A stretch of DNA of 64,000 nucleotides from Kushneria marisflavi (GTDB taxonomy: Bacteria; Pseudomonadota; Gammaproteobacteria; Pseudomonadales; Halomonadaceae), in contig NZ_CP021358.1 of assembly GCF_002157205.1 (NCBI RefSeq), positions 3,534,001-3,598,000 on the forward strand, read 5' to 3'. The first letter of the stretch is position 1; each line of letters starts with the position of its first letter. The translations under genes were made by a program, and so were the position numbers. Of the stretch, positions 1 through 8,033 are shown piece after piece. Under the pieces are notes generated by a model. That model did no database searches. It was not told where the DNA came from and saw nothing but the letters and a program-made list of their open reading frames with translations.

Positions 1-998
1 GAAAAGATGATGGAGTCCCCGGGTTCGATCTCAAGCGCCGAATGCTGATTGGCTGCCAGACGAGAAAGGGCGGCGCGAGGTTCCCCCTGACTTCCCGTGG
101 CCAGTATCAGAATTTCCTCAGGCGGAAGATAGCCGATATCAGACAGGGGGACGATGTCTGGAAAATCCTTCAGGTATCCGAGTTCGCGACCCAGACGCAC
201 CATTTTTTCCATTGCCCTTCCCAGCAGGGCAATGCGTCGACGATGACGTCCTGCGGCTCTACCTGTCGCAAGAATGCGCGCCAGATTGCTCGCAAAGCAG
301 CTGACAACGACTCTTCCCCTGCAGCCTTCCATGAGCTGTTCAAGAGTGGCTGCTACCTCACTTTCGCTATGTGAGTGGTTTTCTACCATGGCATTGGTAG
401 AGTCACCCACGACAAGATCGACAGGAGCAATCCGAGCAAAGTCCTGTTCAAGGGTTTTAGCGCCCAATACAGGGTCAGGATCAATTTTCCAGTCACCAGT
501 ATGCAAAATACGATGTCGATCTACTTCAAGCAGCAGCGACACGCTTTCCGGTATGGAGTGGGAAACATTGATGCTTTGCACTGAAAAGGGGCCTGCGCTG
601 AAATGATCACCGGGTGCGAACGTGCGGATGGCATCAGTAGCCAGGCCCTGCTCCACAAGCTTTTGACGTGCGATACCTGCTGCCAGTGGCGTTGCATATA
701 TAGGACAACCAAGGCGAGGCCAGAGCCACCCCAGGGCGCCGAGATGGTCCTCATGCCCATGAGTAATAACAATGGCTTCAGGGCGAATGCCCAATGTTGC
801 CAGTGACGAGATATCGGGAATCTGCAGTGGGGTATCGGGAAGATCCTGACGCAAAGCCATTCCGCAATCGACGATCAGCCATCGAGACTGAAAGCCGTAA
901 AGCATCAGGTTCATGCCGATTTCACCGCAGCCGCCAAGCGGTAGTATTTCAATCTCAGAGCGGCGACGGGGGCGAACTTGTACGCGTGTCTGATCCAT
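1..998 (-). CDS. Ribonuclease J-like metallo-beta-lactamase nuclease (3' end missing)
   Basis: The reading frame is open from an ATG at 998 to the left edge, giving 332 residues of an incomplete protein. It has the metallo-beta-lactamase signature HGHEDH at residues 80-85, preceded by LPLGGCGEIGMN (about 19-30) and followed by a conserved HTGDWK segment. These are typical of the RNase J/beta-CASP family, zinc-dependent 5'-3' exo- and endoribonucleases acting on RNA in the cytoplasm. The RNase J class was first known in Bacillus, but homologues occur in some Halomonas-type gammaproteobacteria. The beta-CASP half and C-terminus lie largely outside the window, so a related metallo-hydrolase cannot be excluded. 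It is divergent from purU. Confidence 0.8.
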   Translation of the reverse strand, partial: MDQTRVQVRPRRRSEIEILPLGGCGEIGMNLMLYGFQSRWLIVDCGMALRQDLPDTPLQIPDISSLATLGIRPEAIVITHGHEDHLGALGWLWPRLGCPIYATPLAAGIARQKLVEQGLATDAIRTFAPGDHFSAGPFSVQSINVSHSIPESVSLLLEVDRHRILHTGDWKIDPDPVLGAKTLEQDFARIAPVDLVVGDSTNAMVENHSHSESEVAATLEQLMEGCRGRVVVSCFASNLARILATGRAAGRHRRRIALLGRAMEKMVRLGRELGYLKDFPDIVPLSDIGYLPPEEILILATGSQGEPRAALSRLAANQHSALEIEPGDSIIF

Positions 999-1061
999 GG
1001 CGGGTCCGGCGATAGTTTGATATCAACTATACGCAACGCGTCAGGTGCTCACAACGAACAC

Positions 1062-1090
1062 TGCTCAAAAGCGTCTGAATTCGCTACAAT
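1062..1090 (+). promoter_or_regulatory. Possible sigma-70 promoter of purU
   Basis: TACAAT at 1085-1090 matches the -10 consensus in five of six positions, with a poor -35 (TGCTCA, 1062-1067) at 17-nt spacing. It would start transcription about 25 nt ahead of the purU ATG. Prediction by eye only. Confidence 0.3.
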
Positions 1091-1120
1091 TCCTGTCTTT
1101 GACCGAGTAGCGTGATACCG

Positions 1121-1975
1121 ATGTCTCTTTGTCGTCTAGTGGTAACCTGTCCTGATCGTGTAGGTATTGTCGCGCGTGTTTCGTCGTTTATCGCCGAGCA
1201 GGGTGGCTCCATCACTGAAGCCAATCAACACTCTGATCTGGAAACCGGGCGCTTTTTCATGCGTTATGAAGTTGAAACCCGGAACATGAATTCTGACAGC
1301 GATGCCTTTCGCTGCGCCTTTGCAGACATTGCCGAAGAATTTGATATGCAGTGGCAATGGCGAGATGGCGCGCAAAAGCGCCGACGCTTGATGATCATGG
1401 TGTCGCGGGAGTCTCACTGTCTGGTGGATCTCCTGTATCGCTGGACGGCTGGTGAGCTTGACTGTGATATCGCTGGTGTGATTTCCAATCACGATGATAT
1501 GCGCAGCATTGTCGAGTGGCACGATATCGCCTATCACCATATTCCGATCCCGGCTGCTGACAAGACCCCTGCCTTTTCAGACATTGAAAGAGTGATCGAA
1601 GACAGTCAGGCCGATACGATCGTTCTGGCCCGTTACATGCAGATCATCCCGCCATCGCTTTGTGAGCGCTACAGCGGGCAGATCATCAATATTCATCACA
1701 GTTTCTTGCCTTCCTTTGCGGGGGCCAGACCCTACCATCAGGCTCATATCCGTGGGGTCAAACTGATTGGCGCTACCTGCCATTATGTGACTCAGGAGCT
1801 CGATGCGGGTCCGATCATCGAGCAGGACATCCAGCGAGTCACTCATTGTCATACGGCGGGTGATCTGGTTCGTCTGGGAAGGGATATTGAGAAGTCGGTT
1901 CTGGCAAGAGGCGTGCGATGGCATTTGCAGGACCGTGTATTGATCGATGGCAACAAGACGGTTGTCTTCGCCTGA
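1121..1975 (+). CDS. purU: Formyltetrahydrofolate deformylase
   Basis: PurU hydrolyses 10-formyltetrahydrofolate to formate and tetrahydrofolate, balancing one-carbon pools and feeding formate to PurT. The 284-residue product (E. coli about 280) starts with an ACT domain (CRLVVTCPDRVGIVARVSSF) and continues with a formyltransferase-type domain. The active-site region NIHHSFLPSFAGA and the downstream segment ending in LDAGPIIEQD carry the conserved Asn, His and Asp. A GTG at 1112 is in frame, but the ATG at 1121 fits the family N-terminus better. The gene is convergent with dinB, 29 bp apart, with no clear terminator between them. Confidence 0.93.
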   Translation: MSLCRLVVTCPDRVGIVARVSSFIAEQGGSITEANQHSDLETGRFFMRYEVETRNMNSDSDAFRCAFADIAEEFDMQWQWRDGAQKRRRLMIMVSRESHCLVDLLYRWTAGELDCDIAGVISNHDDMRSIVEWHDIAYHHIPIPAADKTPAFSDIERVIEDSQADTIVLARYMQIIPPSLCERYSGQIINIHHSFLPSFAGARPYHQAHIRGVKLIGATCHYVTQELDAGPIIEQDIQRVTHCHTAGDLVRLGRDIEKSVLARGVRWHLQDRVLIDGNKTVVFA

Positions 1976-2004
1976 GGCCGATGTCAGCGATAGCAAGTGG
2001 CCAG

Positions 2005-3048
2005 CTAGAAAAGCCCGAGCTGTCGCTGTGCATCTTCCGAGACAAGTCGTACCCCAACGCCAAGCAGTCTGACCGGTCGTTCGGCCCGTTGCCAGGCCGT
2101 ATCAAAAAGCGGTAGGAAGCTTTCAATCGCCGGCGTCTGTCCGGCGGTTTCCATGGTCGTGATCGAGAAGTCATCAAAACGGATCTTGACGAAAAGCTTA
2201 TTGATGGCAGGGTATCGATTACGAGCCAGGCGCTCCTCTAGGCGAACAACAAGTTCGGCTATTTTTTCCTGACAGACGGTCATGGAGGGAAGGTCTCTGT
2301 CGAACGTACTTTCTACGCTAATGGATTTTCTCTCCCTTTCTGTCCTGACCGGTCGTTCGTCTATCCCTCGCGCCAGTTCATGCAGCCGTACTCCGAATTT
2401 TCCGAATTCTTCAAGCAGGACAGGAAGCTCGGTTGCCCGAAGTTCCTTGCAGGTATGAATGCCTTTGGCTTCGAGCTTTTTTGCCGTGGCAGGGCCAACA
2501 CCATGAAGTTTTGTAATGGGAAGCTGGTCAAGAAAACCAATGACCTGATCAGGGGTGATGGTGTAGAGACCGTCAGGCTTCTGCCAGTCGCTGGCAATCT
2601 TGGCAAGGAATTTGTTAGGGGCCACGCCTACAGAAATTGTGATCCCGACGCGCCGCCCAACTTCCTGCTTGAGCCATTGTGCCATCCACGTTGCACTGCC
2701 TTTCATGCGTTCAACGTGTGTGACGTCCAGAAAAGCCTCGTCCAGGGAAAGCGGCTCCACGATCGGCGTCAGTTCATTGAATATATTTTGCACCTGCTGT
2801 GAAGCCTGACGATATTTATCGAAGTCAGGGCTAAGGCGTTGGAGGTGCGGGCATAGCCTCTGAGCATGCGCCATCGACATTGCCGAGTGAATTCCATACT
2901 CCCTGGCCGGATAATTGCAGGTGGCAACGACCCCTCTATTTTCCGCTCCTCCGCCAATGGCCAGGGGAACATCACGGAGAGCCAAATTATCGCGCATTTC
3001 AACTGCAGCGTAGAAGCAGTCACAGTCAGCATGAAGGATCTTGCGCAT
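2005..3048 (-). CDS. dinB: DNA polymerase IV (Y family)
   Basis: Error-prone translesion polymerase of the SOS response. The 347-residue protein carries the catalytic acidic residues D8 (motif HADCDCFYAAVE) and D103/E104 (motif SLDEAF), the little-finger domain, and a C-terminal QLGLF. QLGLF is the last five residues and is a canonical sliding-clamp binding motif, so the polymerase should dock on DnaN. The frame extends upstream to 3114, but the family N-terminus MRKILHADCD fixes the start at 3048. A LexA-box-like sequence and a TATAAT hexamer lie just upstream. The gene is transcribed toward purU. Confidence 0.95.
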   Translation of the reverse strand: MRKILHADCDCFYAAVEMRDNLALRDVPLAIGGGAENRGVVATCNYPAREYGIHSAMSMAHAQRLCPHLQRLSPDFDKYRQASQQVQNIFNELTPIVEPLSLDEAFLDVTHVERMKGSATWMAQWLKQEVGRRVGITISVGVAPNKFLAKIASDWQKPDGLYTITPDQVIGFLDQLPITKLHGVGPATAKKLEAKGIHTCKELRATELPVLLEEFGKFGVRLHELARGIDERPVRTERERKSISVESTFDRDLPSMTVCQEKIAELVVRLEERLARNRYPAINKLFVKIRFDDFSITTMETAGQTPAIESFLPLFDTAWQRAERPVRLLGVGVRLVSEDAQRQLGLF

Positions 3049-3066
3049 CGTGTATCGTGAGGGTGT

Positions 3067-3088
3067 CTGTACGGATATACATATTATA
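3067..3088 (-). promoter_or_regulatory. LexA (SOS) box-like site and -10 of dinB
   Basis: Read on the plus strand, 3067-3082 is CTGT-N8-ACAT, one mismatch from the gammaproteobacterial SOS box CTGT-N8-ACAG. On the minus strand TATAAT (3088-3083) abuts it, so a bound LexA would cover the promoter start. The site is 19 bp ahead of the dinB ATG. The -35 is weak. Confidence 0.55.
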
Positions 3089-3114
3089 GAGTACATGACC
3101 CATGAATTCTTCAT

Positions 3115-3476
3115 GGTTGCGCAAGAGTGTAATATTTTTAGGGCCGAAGACTATGAAGCTCATAAGTTTTTATCGATGATTGGCAATGGCTTTACAGCGT
3201 TTGCTATAAAATTTTTTTGTGTTCAATCGGCTCTATAAGTGTTGAGGTGCTTTTTACCAACAGATCTTTTTATATGATCCTCTAATATTTACGATGATCG
3301 ATATGGCATAGTTACATATAATCTGGAGCGGTTAGGAAGGCGTTTAAGAGTAGTTTTTACTTTAAAGTATGTTTGCTTTGACGTATTATTCGGCGTACTA
3401 GGGAAATAAAATTATTTTAACAGGCCGTAGGGTCGGCATCTCGTCAAGAGATGTGCGTAAGCTGGAGAGATTGGTA
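3115..3476. other. AT-rich intergenic region ahead of mvaT
   Basis: No conserved reading frame was seen. The region is visibly AT-rich, with several TATA-like hexamers, including TATAAT at 3317-3322, and a palindromic stretch around 3404-3419 (AAATAAAATTATTT). It probably carries the mvaT promoter and may be autoregulated, since MvaT/H-NS proteins prefer AT-rich DNA, but no start site can be fixed by eye. Confidence 0.5.
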
Positions 3477-3857
3477 ATGTCGCTGTTAAATGAGTACATG
3501 AAAAAAGAGCAACTGCTCAAGCAGCTGCGAGACGAGTTGCAGCAACTTGAGCAGGACCAAAGGCTCAAGGGTGAACTCGAGTTCAAGGAAAAGCTTGAGC
3601 AGCTGATGCAGGCGCACGATAAAACAGCTGCTGATGTTATCGATCTTCTTGCACCGGATGATGTAACGTCGGCACCAAGGCCGTCATCTGTTGAGAGTCA
3701 GGGACCTGGTCGGCGTAAGCGCAAGCTGAAAGTGTATCGAAATCCACATACTGCCGAAGTTGTAGAAACTAGGGGCGGTAATCAGAAAACACTCAAGGCA
3801 TGGAAGGAAGAGTATGGTAACGATACGGTTGAGCAATGGCTTGAGCGTACCGAGTAA
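3477..3857 (+). CDS. mvaT: MvaT/MvaU-type H-NS-family nucleoid protein
   Basis: Xenogeneic silencer that coats AT-rich DNA. The 126-residue product (Pseudomonas MvaT 124) begins MSLLNEY, has an N-terminal coiled-coil oligomerisation segment (about residues 8-55), a linker, and the C-terminal DNA-binding region with KVYRNPHTAEVVETRGGNQKTLKAWK. This matches the MvaT signature, including the basic GGN-K AT-hook-like loop. The start at 3477 is chosen because GGAGAG lies seven nt upstream; the frame continues back to a GTG at 3453. The gene ends at its own intrinsic terminator. The AT-rich polysaccharide cluster next door is a plausible silencing target, which is inference. Confidence 0.92.
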   Translation: MSLLNEYMKKEQLLKQLRDELQQLEQDQRLKGELEFKEKLEQLMQAHDKTAADVIDLLAPDDVTSAPRPSSVESQGPGRRKRKLKVYRNPHTAEVVETRGGNQKTLKAWKEEYGNDTVEQWLERTE

Positions 3858-3874
3858 ATTCTTTCTTTCCGGGA

Positions 3875-3899
3875 GGGCCGTTTTGACGGCCCTTTTTTT
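3875..3899 (+). terminator. Intrinsic terminator of mvaT
   Basis: GGGCCGT (3875-3881) pairs with ACGGCCC (3886-3892) around a four-nt loop and is followed by seven T. Confidence 0.9.
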
Positions 3900-4480
3900 G
3901 TGCCTGCTATTTCCTGGTGGCCCGCTGATCTAACAATAGCGTTTGAAAACCATCACACTCCTTTCGGCAGCATCTTGAAAGCATGATGTGTTCGGCACAA
4001 ATATCGGTTTGACCATTATTTGAAATATTCGCTTATTTGCGATGAAGTGGCATTCGTTTTTCAGAGTGTTTCGTAACACGCCGTGACATGACGAGCTGTA
4101 AAAGGCGGATGTGGTTAATGGCAGGTGAGATGCTGGTGCTGTAGAATCTCCAAATATTGATGCGCAAAGCAGCATACCCTCGCCAATGGGGGTCTGATAG
4201 CATCGACAGCAATCCAGAAGTCTGAATAATTTTATCTGATCTTTAATTAAAGGTGCGCGGTATTTTTGCCGATTCCTTTAGTCAGTTCAGGTCATGTTAT
4301 TGAGGCGTCGATTCGACTTGCAGTCATGGACTGCTGCATCATGCGATACCGCTCGGCAACGCCGACGAGTAAAAAGCAACATCGGCGGTATCTTATGGCC
4401 TCGGAAACACGCCAGTATCGACATTCCGTGGCGGTAGCGTGTCCAGACGCCGGAATAATTTTGACAGGAGTAAGCGGTTA
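3900..4480 (+). promoter_or_regulatory. Long leader/promoter region of the polysaccharide operon
   Basis: About 580 bp with no supported gene. It must hold the promoter of the wza operon, but no convincing -35/-10 pair was found. It contains small stem-loops: CAGTC-N3-GACTG at 4321-4333, GATACCGC (4345-4352) pairing with GCGGTATC (4385-4392), and TCGGC-N3-GCCGA inside that loop. The ops element at 4430-4440 follows. The length and structure suggest an untranslated leader. Confidence 0.5.
4430..4440 (+). promoter_or_regulatory. ops element (RfaH recruitment site)
   Basis: GGCGGTAGCGT matches the ops core of enterobacterial JUMPstart sequences exactly (GGCGGTAG-N2-T). In E. coli the non-template ops strand in a paused elongation complex recruits RfaH, which suppresses termination and polarity in long capsule, LPS and haemolysin operons. 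Here it sits 40 bp ahead of the wza start codon at the head of a cluster of about 12.5 kb, the expected place. rfaH is not in the window. Confidence 0.75.
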
Positions 4481-5599
4481 ATGAAGCGGCTGCTGAGTTG
4501 TGCCTTGTTGGGGAGTTCCCTTCTTTTGGGAGGTTGTGTCCTTTCTCCCGGCAGTGATATGCCCTACGAAAATTCTGGGCCACCCATCGATGATCTGGTA
4601 GATGTCCAGCCCATCACCTTTGGTCTTGTGCAGGCTCAGAATGCTGCCCGCAAGGAGTTTATCTCTCAGCAAAGTCTGAAAGAGGCCACTCAGGAGATGG
4701 CATCCGGTGCCAACGATTACAACTATCGGATTGGCAAGGGCGATATTCTCAATATCGTTGTATACGATCACCCCGAGCTCACCATTCCGGCCGGAGGAGA
4801 GCGTAGCTCTGTCGAGACAGGGAATGTGGTCCATAGCGATGGCACCATTTTCTATCCCTATGTCGGTCGTATCCATGTTGCCGGCAAGAATGTGGCCGAT
4901 GTGCGTACGCAGATCGCCTCAGCATTAGCCGATTACATCGCCGAGCCTCAGGTCGAGGTCAACATTGCCAGCTTCCAGTCCCAGAAGGCCTACGTTAGCG
5001 GCCAGGTCTCCAACCCGGGGCAACAACCCATCACCAATACGCCACTTACGGTGCTCGATGCCATCAGCAGTGCAGGTGGCCTCAATGAAAACGCTGATTG
5101 GCGGCATGTTGTCCTGACACATAATGGTCAGGAAGAAATTATTAACGTCTATGACATGCTGCAAAACGGCCAGATGAGTCAGAACCGTCTGCTGCATGAT
5201 GGTGATGTGCTGCACGTGCCTGATGTTGGTTCTCAGAAGGTTTACGTCCTGGGTGAAGTTCTGAGGCCGCAGGATCTGCCGATGGGTGGACAGCGATTCA
5301 GTCTGGTGGATGCATTGAGTCAGTCCGGTGGCATCAACGAGGTTGAAGCAAGAGCCTCGGGCATCTTCGTTATCAGGCAGGGCGGTCCGGGCGACAAGAT
5401 GGCCACCGTATATCAGTTGGATGCCAGCAACGCGGCCTCATTTGTTATTGGCACGGAATTCGAGCTTGAACCGCAGGACATCGTGTATGTCACGACCGCG
5501 CCTATTACCCGCTGGAACCGTGTTATCAGCCAGTTGCTGCCATCAACCAACCTTACCCGTCAAACGGTTGGCTCAGTCAGAGACTACAACGACCTCTAA
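4481..5599 (+). CDS. wza: Outer-membrane polysaccharide export lipoprotein (Wza family)
   Basis: Forms the outer-membrane channel for capsule or exopolysaccharide. The 372-residue product (E. coli Wza 379) starts at ATG 4481 behind GGAG. It has a lipoprotein signal peptide with lipobox LLGG-C19, a Poly_export domain (from YRIGKGDILNIVVYDHPEL), two SLBB domains (around VYVSGQV-like AYVSGQVSNPGQQP and VYVLGEVLRPQ), and a C-terminal amphipathic helix region with ITRWNRVISQLLP, as in Wza. First gene of the operon; wzc follows after a hairpin. No Wzb-type phosphatase gene lies between them. Confidence 0.93.
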   Translation: MKRLLSCALLGSSLLLGGCVLSPGSDMPYENSGPPIDDLVDVQPITFGLVQAQNAARKEFISQQSLKEATQEMASGANDYNYRIGKGDILNIVVYDHPELTIPAGGERSSVETGNVVHSDGTIFYPYVGRIHVAGKNVADVRTQIASALADYIAEPQVEVNIASFQSQKAYVSGQVSNPGQQPITNTPLTVLDAISSAGGLNENADWRHVVLTHNGQEEIINVYDMLQNGQMSQNRLLHDGDVLHVPDVGSQKVYVLGEVLRPQDLPMGGQRFSLVDALSQSGGINEVEARASGIFVIRQGGPGDKMATVYQLDASNAASFVIGTEFELEPQDIVYVTTAPITRWNRVISQLLPSTNLTRQTVGSVRDYNDL

Positions 5600-5606
5600 T
5601 GGCGCT

Positions 5607-5634
5607 CGCACTATCCAGTTGATTGGATAGTGCG
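5607..5634 (+). repeat. Perfect inverted repeat between wza and wzc
   Basis: CGCACTATCCA (5607-5617) pairs with TGGATAGTGCG (5624-5634), an 11-bp perfect stem with a six-nt loop. No T run follows, so this is more likely an mRNA-stabilising or processing hairpin, or an attenuator, than a full terminator. Confidence 0.7.
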
Positions 5635-5728
5635 TCCCTTGAGTCGGCAGTATCGGAAATGAGCGCTGTATAAAACTGACAGATATGCTCATGTACCATT
5701 TCGTAAATGGAATCAGTGATAAATCAAT

Positions 5729-7963
5729 ATGGCCTCGAATACTGAAAAATATCAGTCAACCGATTCCGGCGAAGAGCTTGATCTAGGCCGTCTTTTCGGT
5801 CTCATGATTGATAACAAGTGGCTGATCGCCCTGATCGTTTGTGTCTTCACGTTTCTTGGGATTCTCTACGTTACGTTTAAAACGCCGGTCTATCAGAGTG
5901 ATGCACTCCTCGAGATAGAAGGGCGTGCCAACCCGGCCAGTAATCCGGTTCAAAACCTGGGTGTCTTCGGGGATACACCTCGCTCAACTGCCGAGATGCA
6001 GATTCTGACGTCCAGGATGGTACTGGGGCAGACGGTTGATCGCCTCAATCTGCAGTTGAATGTCACCCCGGAAGGGCTCCCGATTCTTGGTGACACGCTG
6101 GCACGCCGCGGTATCGAGCGCCCCTCCTTTGCTCAGGGATGGTCATCAGTCTGGGCTGGAGAAAGTATCAACGTTACTCGTTTTATCGTACCGGACAGCT
6201 GGATCAACAGACCGTTGACGATCAAATCACTTGGTAATGACCGATATGAACTTCGTGCCGATGGTCAACTGATTCTGGAAGGTCAGGTCGGGCAGCTTGC
6301 ACAGTCGCGTGACGGCAACGTTGAAATGCGCGTCATGGACATGACAGCCGGACAGGGCGCAGAGTTCACTGTTGTCAAAAGTTCGCGCCTTTCAGCCATC
6401 AACAGCTTGCGTAGTGGTTTTGAAGTCGAGGAAGTAGGGCGCTCTGGCACAGGCATTTTAAAGCTGACGCTGCAGGGTACCGACCGGGCTGAAATTCGTA
6501 ATAGCCTCAAGGCCATTACAGATATCTACATCACACAGAATATTGAAAGGCAGTCTGCCGAGGCGCAGCAGAGCCTCGACTTTCTTAACCAGCAGGCCCC
6601 GCGTGTTCGGGACAGCCTGGTGGAAGCCGAAAACAAGCTGAATAACTATCGTGTCAATCAGGATTCAGTTGATCTTGACCAAGAGACCTCTTCTGTACTG
6701 AATCAGATCGTCAACATTGATAACCAGCTTAATCAGCTCAAGTTTGATGAAGCCGATCTGTCGCGCCGCTTTAACAAGAGCCATCCACAGTATCAGGCGC
6801 TGCTGCAAAAGCGTGAAGAACTCAATGCTGAAAAGGACCGGTTGCAAAAGCGTGTTGATAGCCTGCCCGAAACACAGCAAGAAGTACTGCGGCTTCAGCG
6901 CGATGTGAACGTCAATCAGGAAATGTACGTTCAGATGCTTAACCGCATGCAGGAGATGAACATTGCAAAAGCGGGTGCAGTAGGTAATGTCCGTATCATT
7001 GACGACTCGACACTACAGAATAGCCCGGTTGCGCCACGCAAGGTTCTGATCACCGTCATTGCCTTTGTTTTGGGACTGGTCGTTGCCATCATTGTGGTAC
7101 TGATTCGTCGAATCATGAATCGCAGTATCGAAAGCCCTGAACAGCTTGAGCAGATCGGCATACCTGTTTATGCCTCTATCCCGCTAAGCAGCAACCAGGG
7201 CGGTCTTGTAAAAAGAACGGGCAGCAATCGTGGTTTGCGTATCAAGCGCAACCAGGGCGCCAGAAACACGGTAGACACCGGAGTCTTGGCACTGCGTAAC
7301 TCGGATGACCAATCTGTTGAAGCAGTGCGCAGTCTTCGTACCAGTCTCCACTTTGCCATGATGGAGGCTCCCAATGCGCGACTCATGATCAGTAGCGCCA
7401 GTCCGGGTGCCGGCAAAAGCTTCGTGGTCTCCAATCTTGGTGTGGTCTGCGCTCAGGCAGGGCAGCGGGTTCTGGTCATTGACGCAGACATGCGTATGGG
7501 ACATCTGCATCATGCCTTCAAGGGTAAATCGGAAAAGGGCCTGAGTGATATCCTGGCACGCAGGACCACGGCTTCTGAAGTAGTGCGCTCTGGTGGTGTT
7601 GATGGGCTCGACTTTATCTCACGTGGCGCCGCCCCACCGAACCCGGCAGAGCTTTTGATGAGTGCCGGCTTTAGTGAGCTTCTTGCCTGGGCAGATCAGC
7701 ACTATGATTTGATCATTATTGATACACCGCCCATCCTGGCAGTAACGGATGCCGCTATTATCGGTAAGCAGGCGGGTACCAATATGCTGTTGGCTCGCTA
7801 CGGAGTGAATCCTCCAGCTGAAATCGAACAGGCAAGACGTCGATTTGAACATAGTGGCGTAGACATCAAGGGAACCGTGCTTAATGGTGTAGAGCAAACG
7901 GCCTCCCATCGGTATGGCGGCAATTACGGTAATTACCACTATAGTTACGGTAAAAAATCGTAA
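5729..7963 (+). CDS. wzc: Polysaccharide co-polymerase with tyrosine autokinase domain (Wzc family)
   Basis: Inner-membrane chain-length and export regulator. The 744-residue protein has an N-terminal Wzz domain with a first membrane segment (WLIALIVCVFTFLGILYV), a long periplasmic coiled coil, the Pro-rich NSPVAPRKVL motif before the second membrane segment, and a cytoplasmic BY-kinase. The kinase shows Walker A (SPGAGKSF, near residue 558), Walker A' (VLVIDADMRMG, near 583) and Walker B (LIIIDTPP, near 663). The C-terminus is a tyrosine cluster (RYGGNYGNYHYSYG), the autophosphorylation tail. The Shine-Dalgarno sequence is weak. The expected partner phosphatase is not encoded nearby. Confidence 0.93.
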   Translation: MASNTEKYQSTDSGEELDLGRLFGLMIDNKWLIALIVCVFTFLGILYVTFKTPVYQSDALLEIEGRANPASNPVQNLGVFGDTPRSTAEMQILTSRMVLGQTVDRLNLQLNVTPEGLPILGDTLARRGIERPSFAQGWSSVWAGESINVTRFIVPDSWINRPLTIKSLGNDRYELRADGQLILEGQVGQLAQSRDGNVEMRVMDMTAGQGAEFTVVKSSRLSAINSLRSGFEVEEVGRSGTGILKLTLQGTDRAEIRNSLKAITDIYITQNIERQSAEAQQSLDFLNQQAPRVRDSLVEAENKLNNYRVNQDSVDLDQETSSVLNQIVNIDNQLNQLKFDEADLSRRFNKSHPQYQALLQKREELNAEKDRLQKRVDSLPETQQEVLRLQRDVNVNQEMYVQMLNRMQEMNIAKAGAVGNVRIIDDSTLQNSPVAPRKVLITVIAFVLGLVVAIIVVLIRRIMNRSIESPEQLEQIGIPVYASIPLSSNQGGLVKRTGSNRGLRIKRNQGARNTVDTGVLALRNSDDQSVEAVRSLRTSLHFAMMEAPNARLMISSASPGAGKSFVVSNLGVVCAQAGQRVLVIDADMRMGHLHHAFKGKSEKGLSDILARRTTASEVVRSGGVDGLDFISRGAAPPNPAELLMSAGFSELLAWADQHYDLIIIDTPPILAVTDAAIIGKQAGTNMLLARYGVNPPAEIEQARRRFEHSGVDIKGTVLNGVEQTASHRYGGNYGNYHYSYGKKS

Positions 7964-7982
7964 GTATTAAAAGAACGCCTCG

Positions 7983-8011
7983 TGATCACTCTGCTTTAGG
8001 CAGAGTGATCA
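7983..8011 (+). repeat. Perfect inverted repeat after wzc
   Basis: TGATCACTCTGC (7983-7994) pairs with GCAGAGTGATCA (8000-8011): 12 bp, five-nt loop, no T run. It lies 22 bp before the next start codon, so it could affect translation or act as an attenuator or mRNA-processing site. Confidence 0.7.
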
Positions 8012-8033
8012 TATTGGAAGTGAGAAAAGCAAC

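Noticed and set aside
3404..3419. FlhDC-like half sites AAATAA/TTATTT before mvaT
   Set aside because: The repeats are only two bases apart, so spacing does not fit an FlhDC box; simply an AT-rich palindrome.
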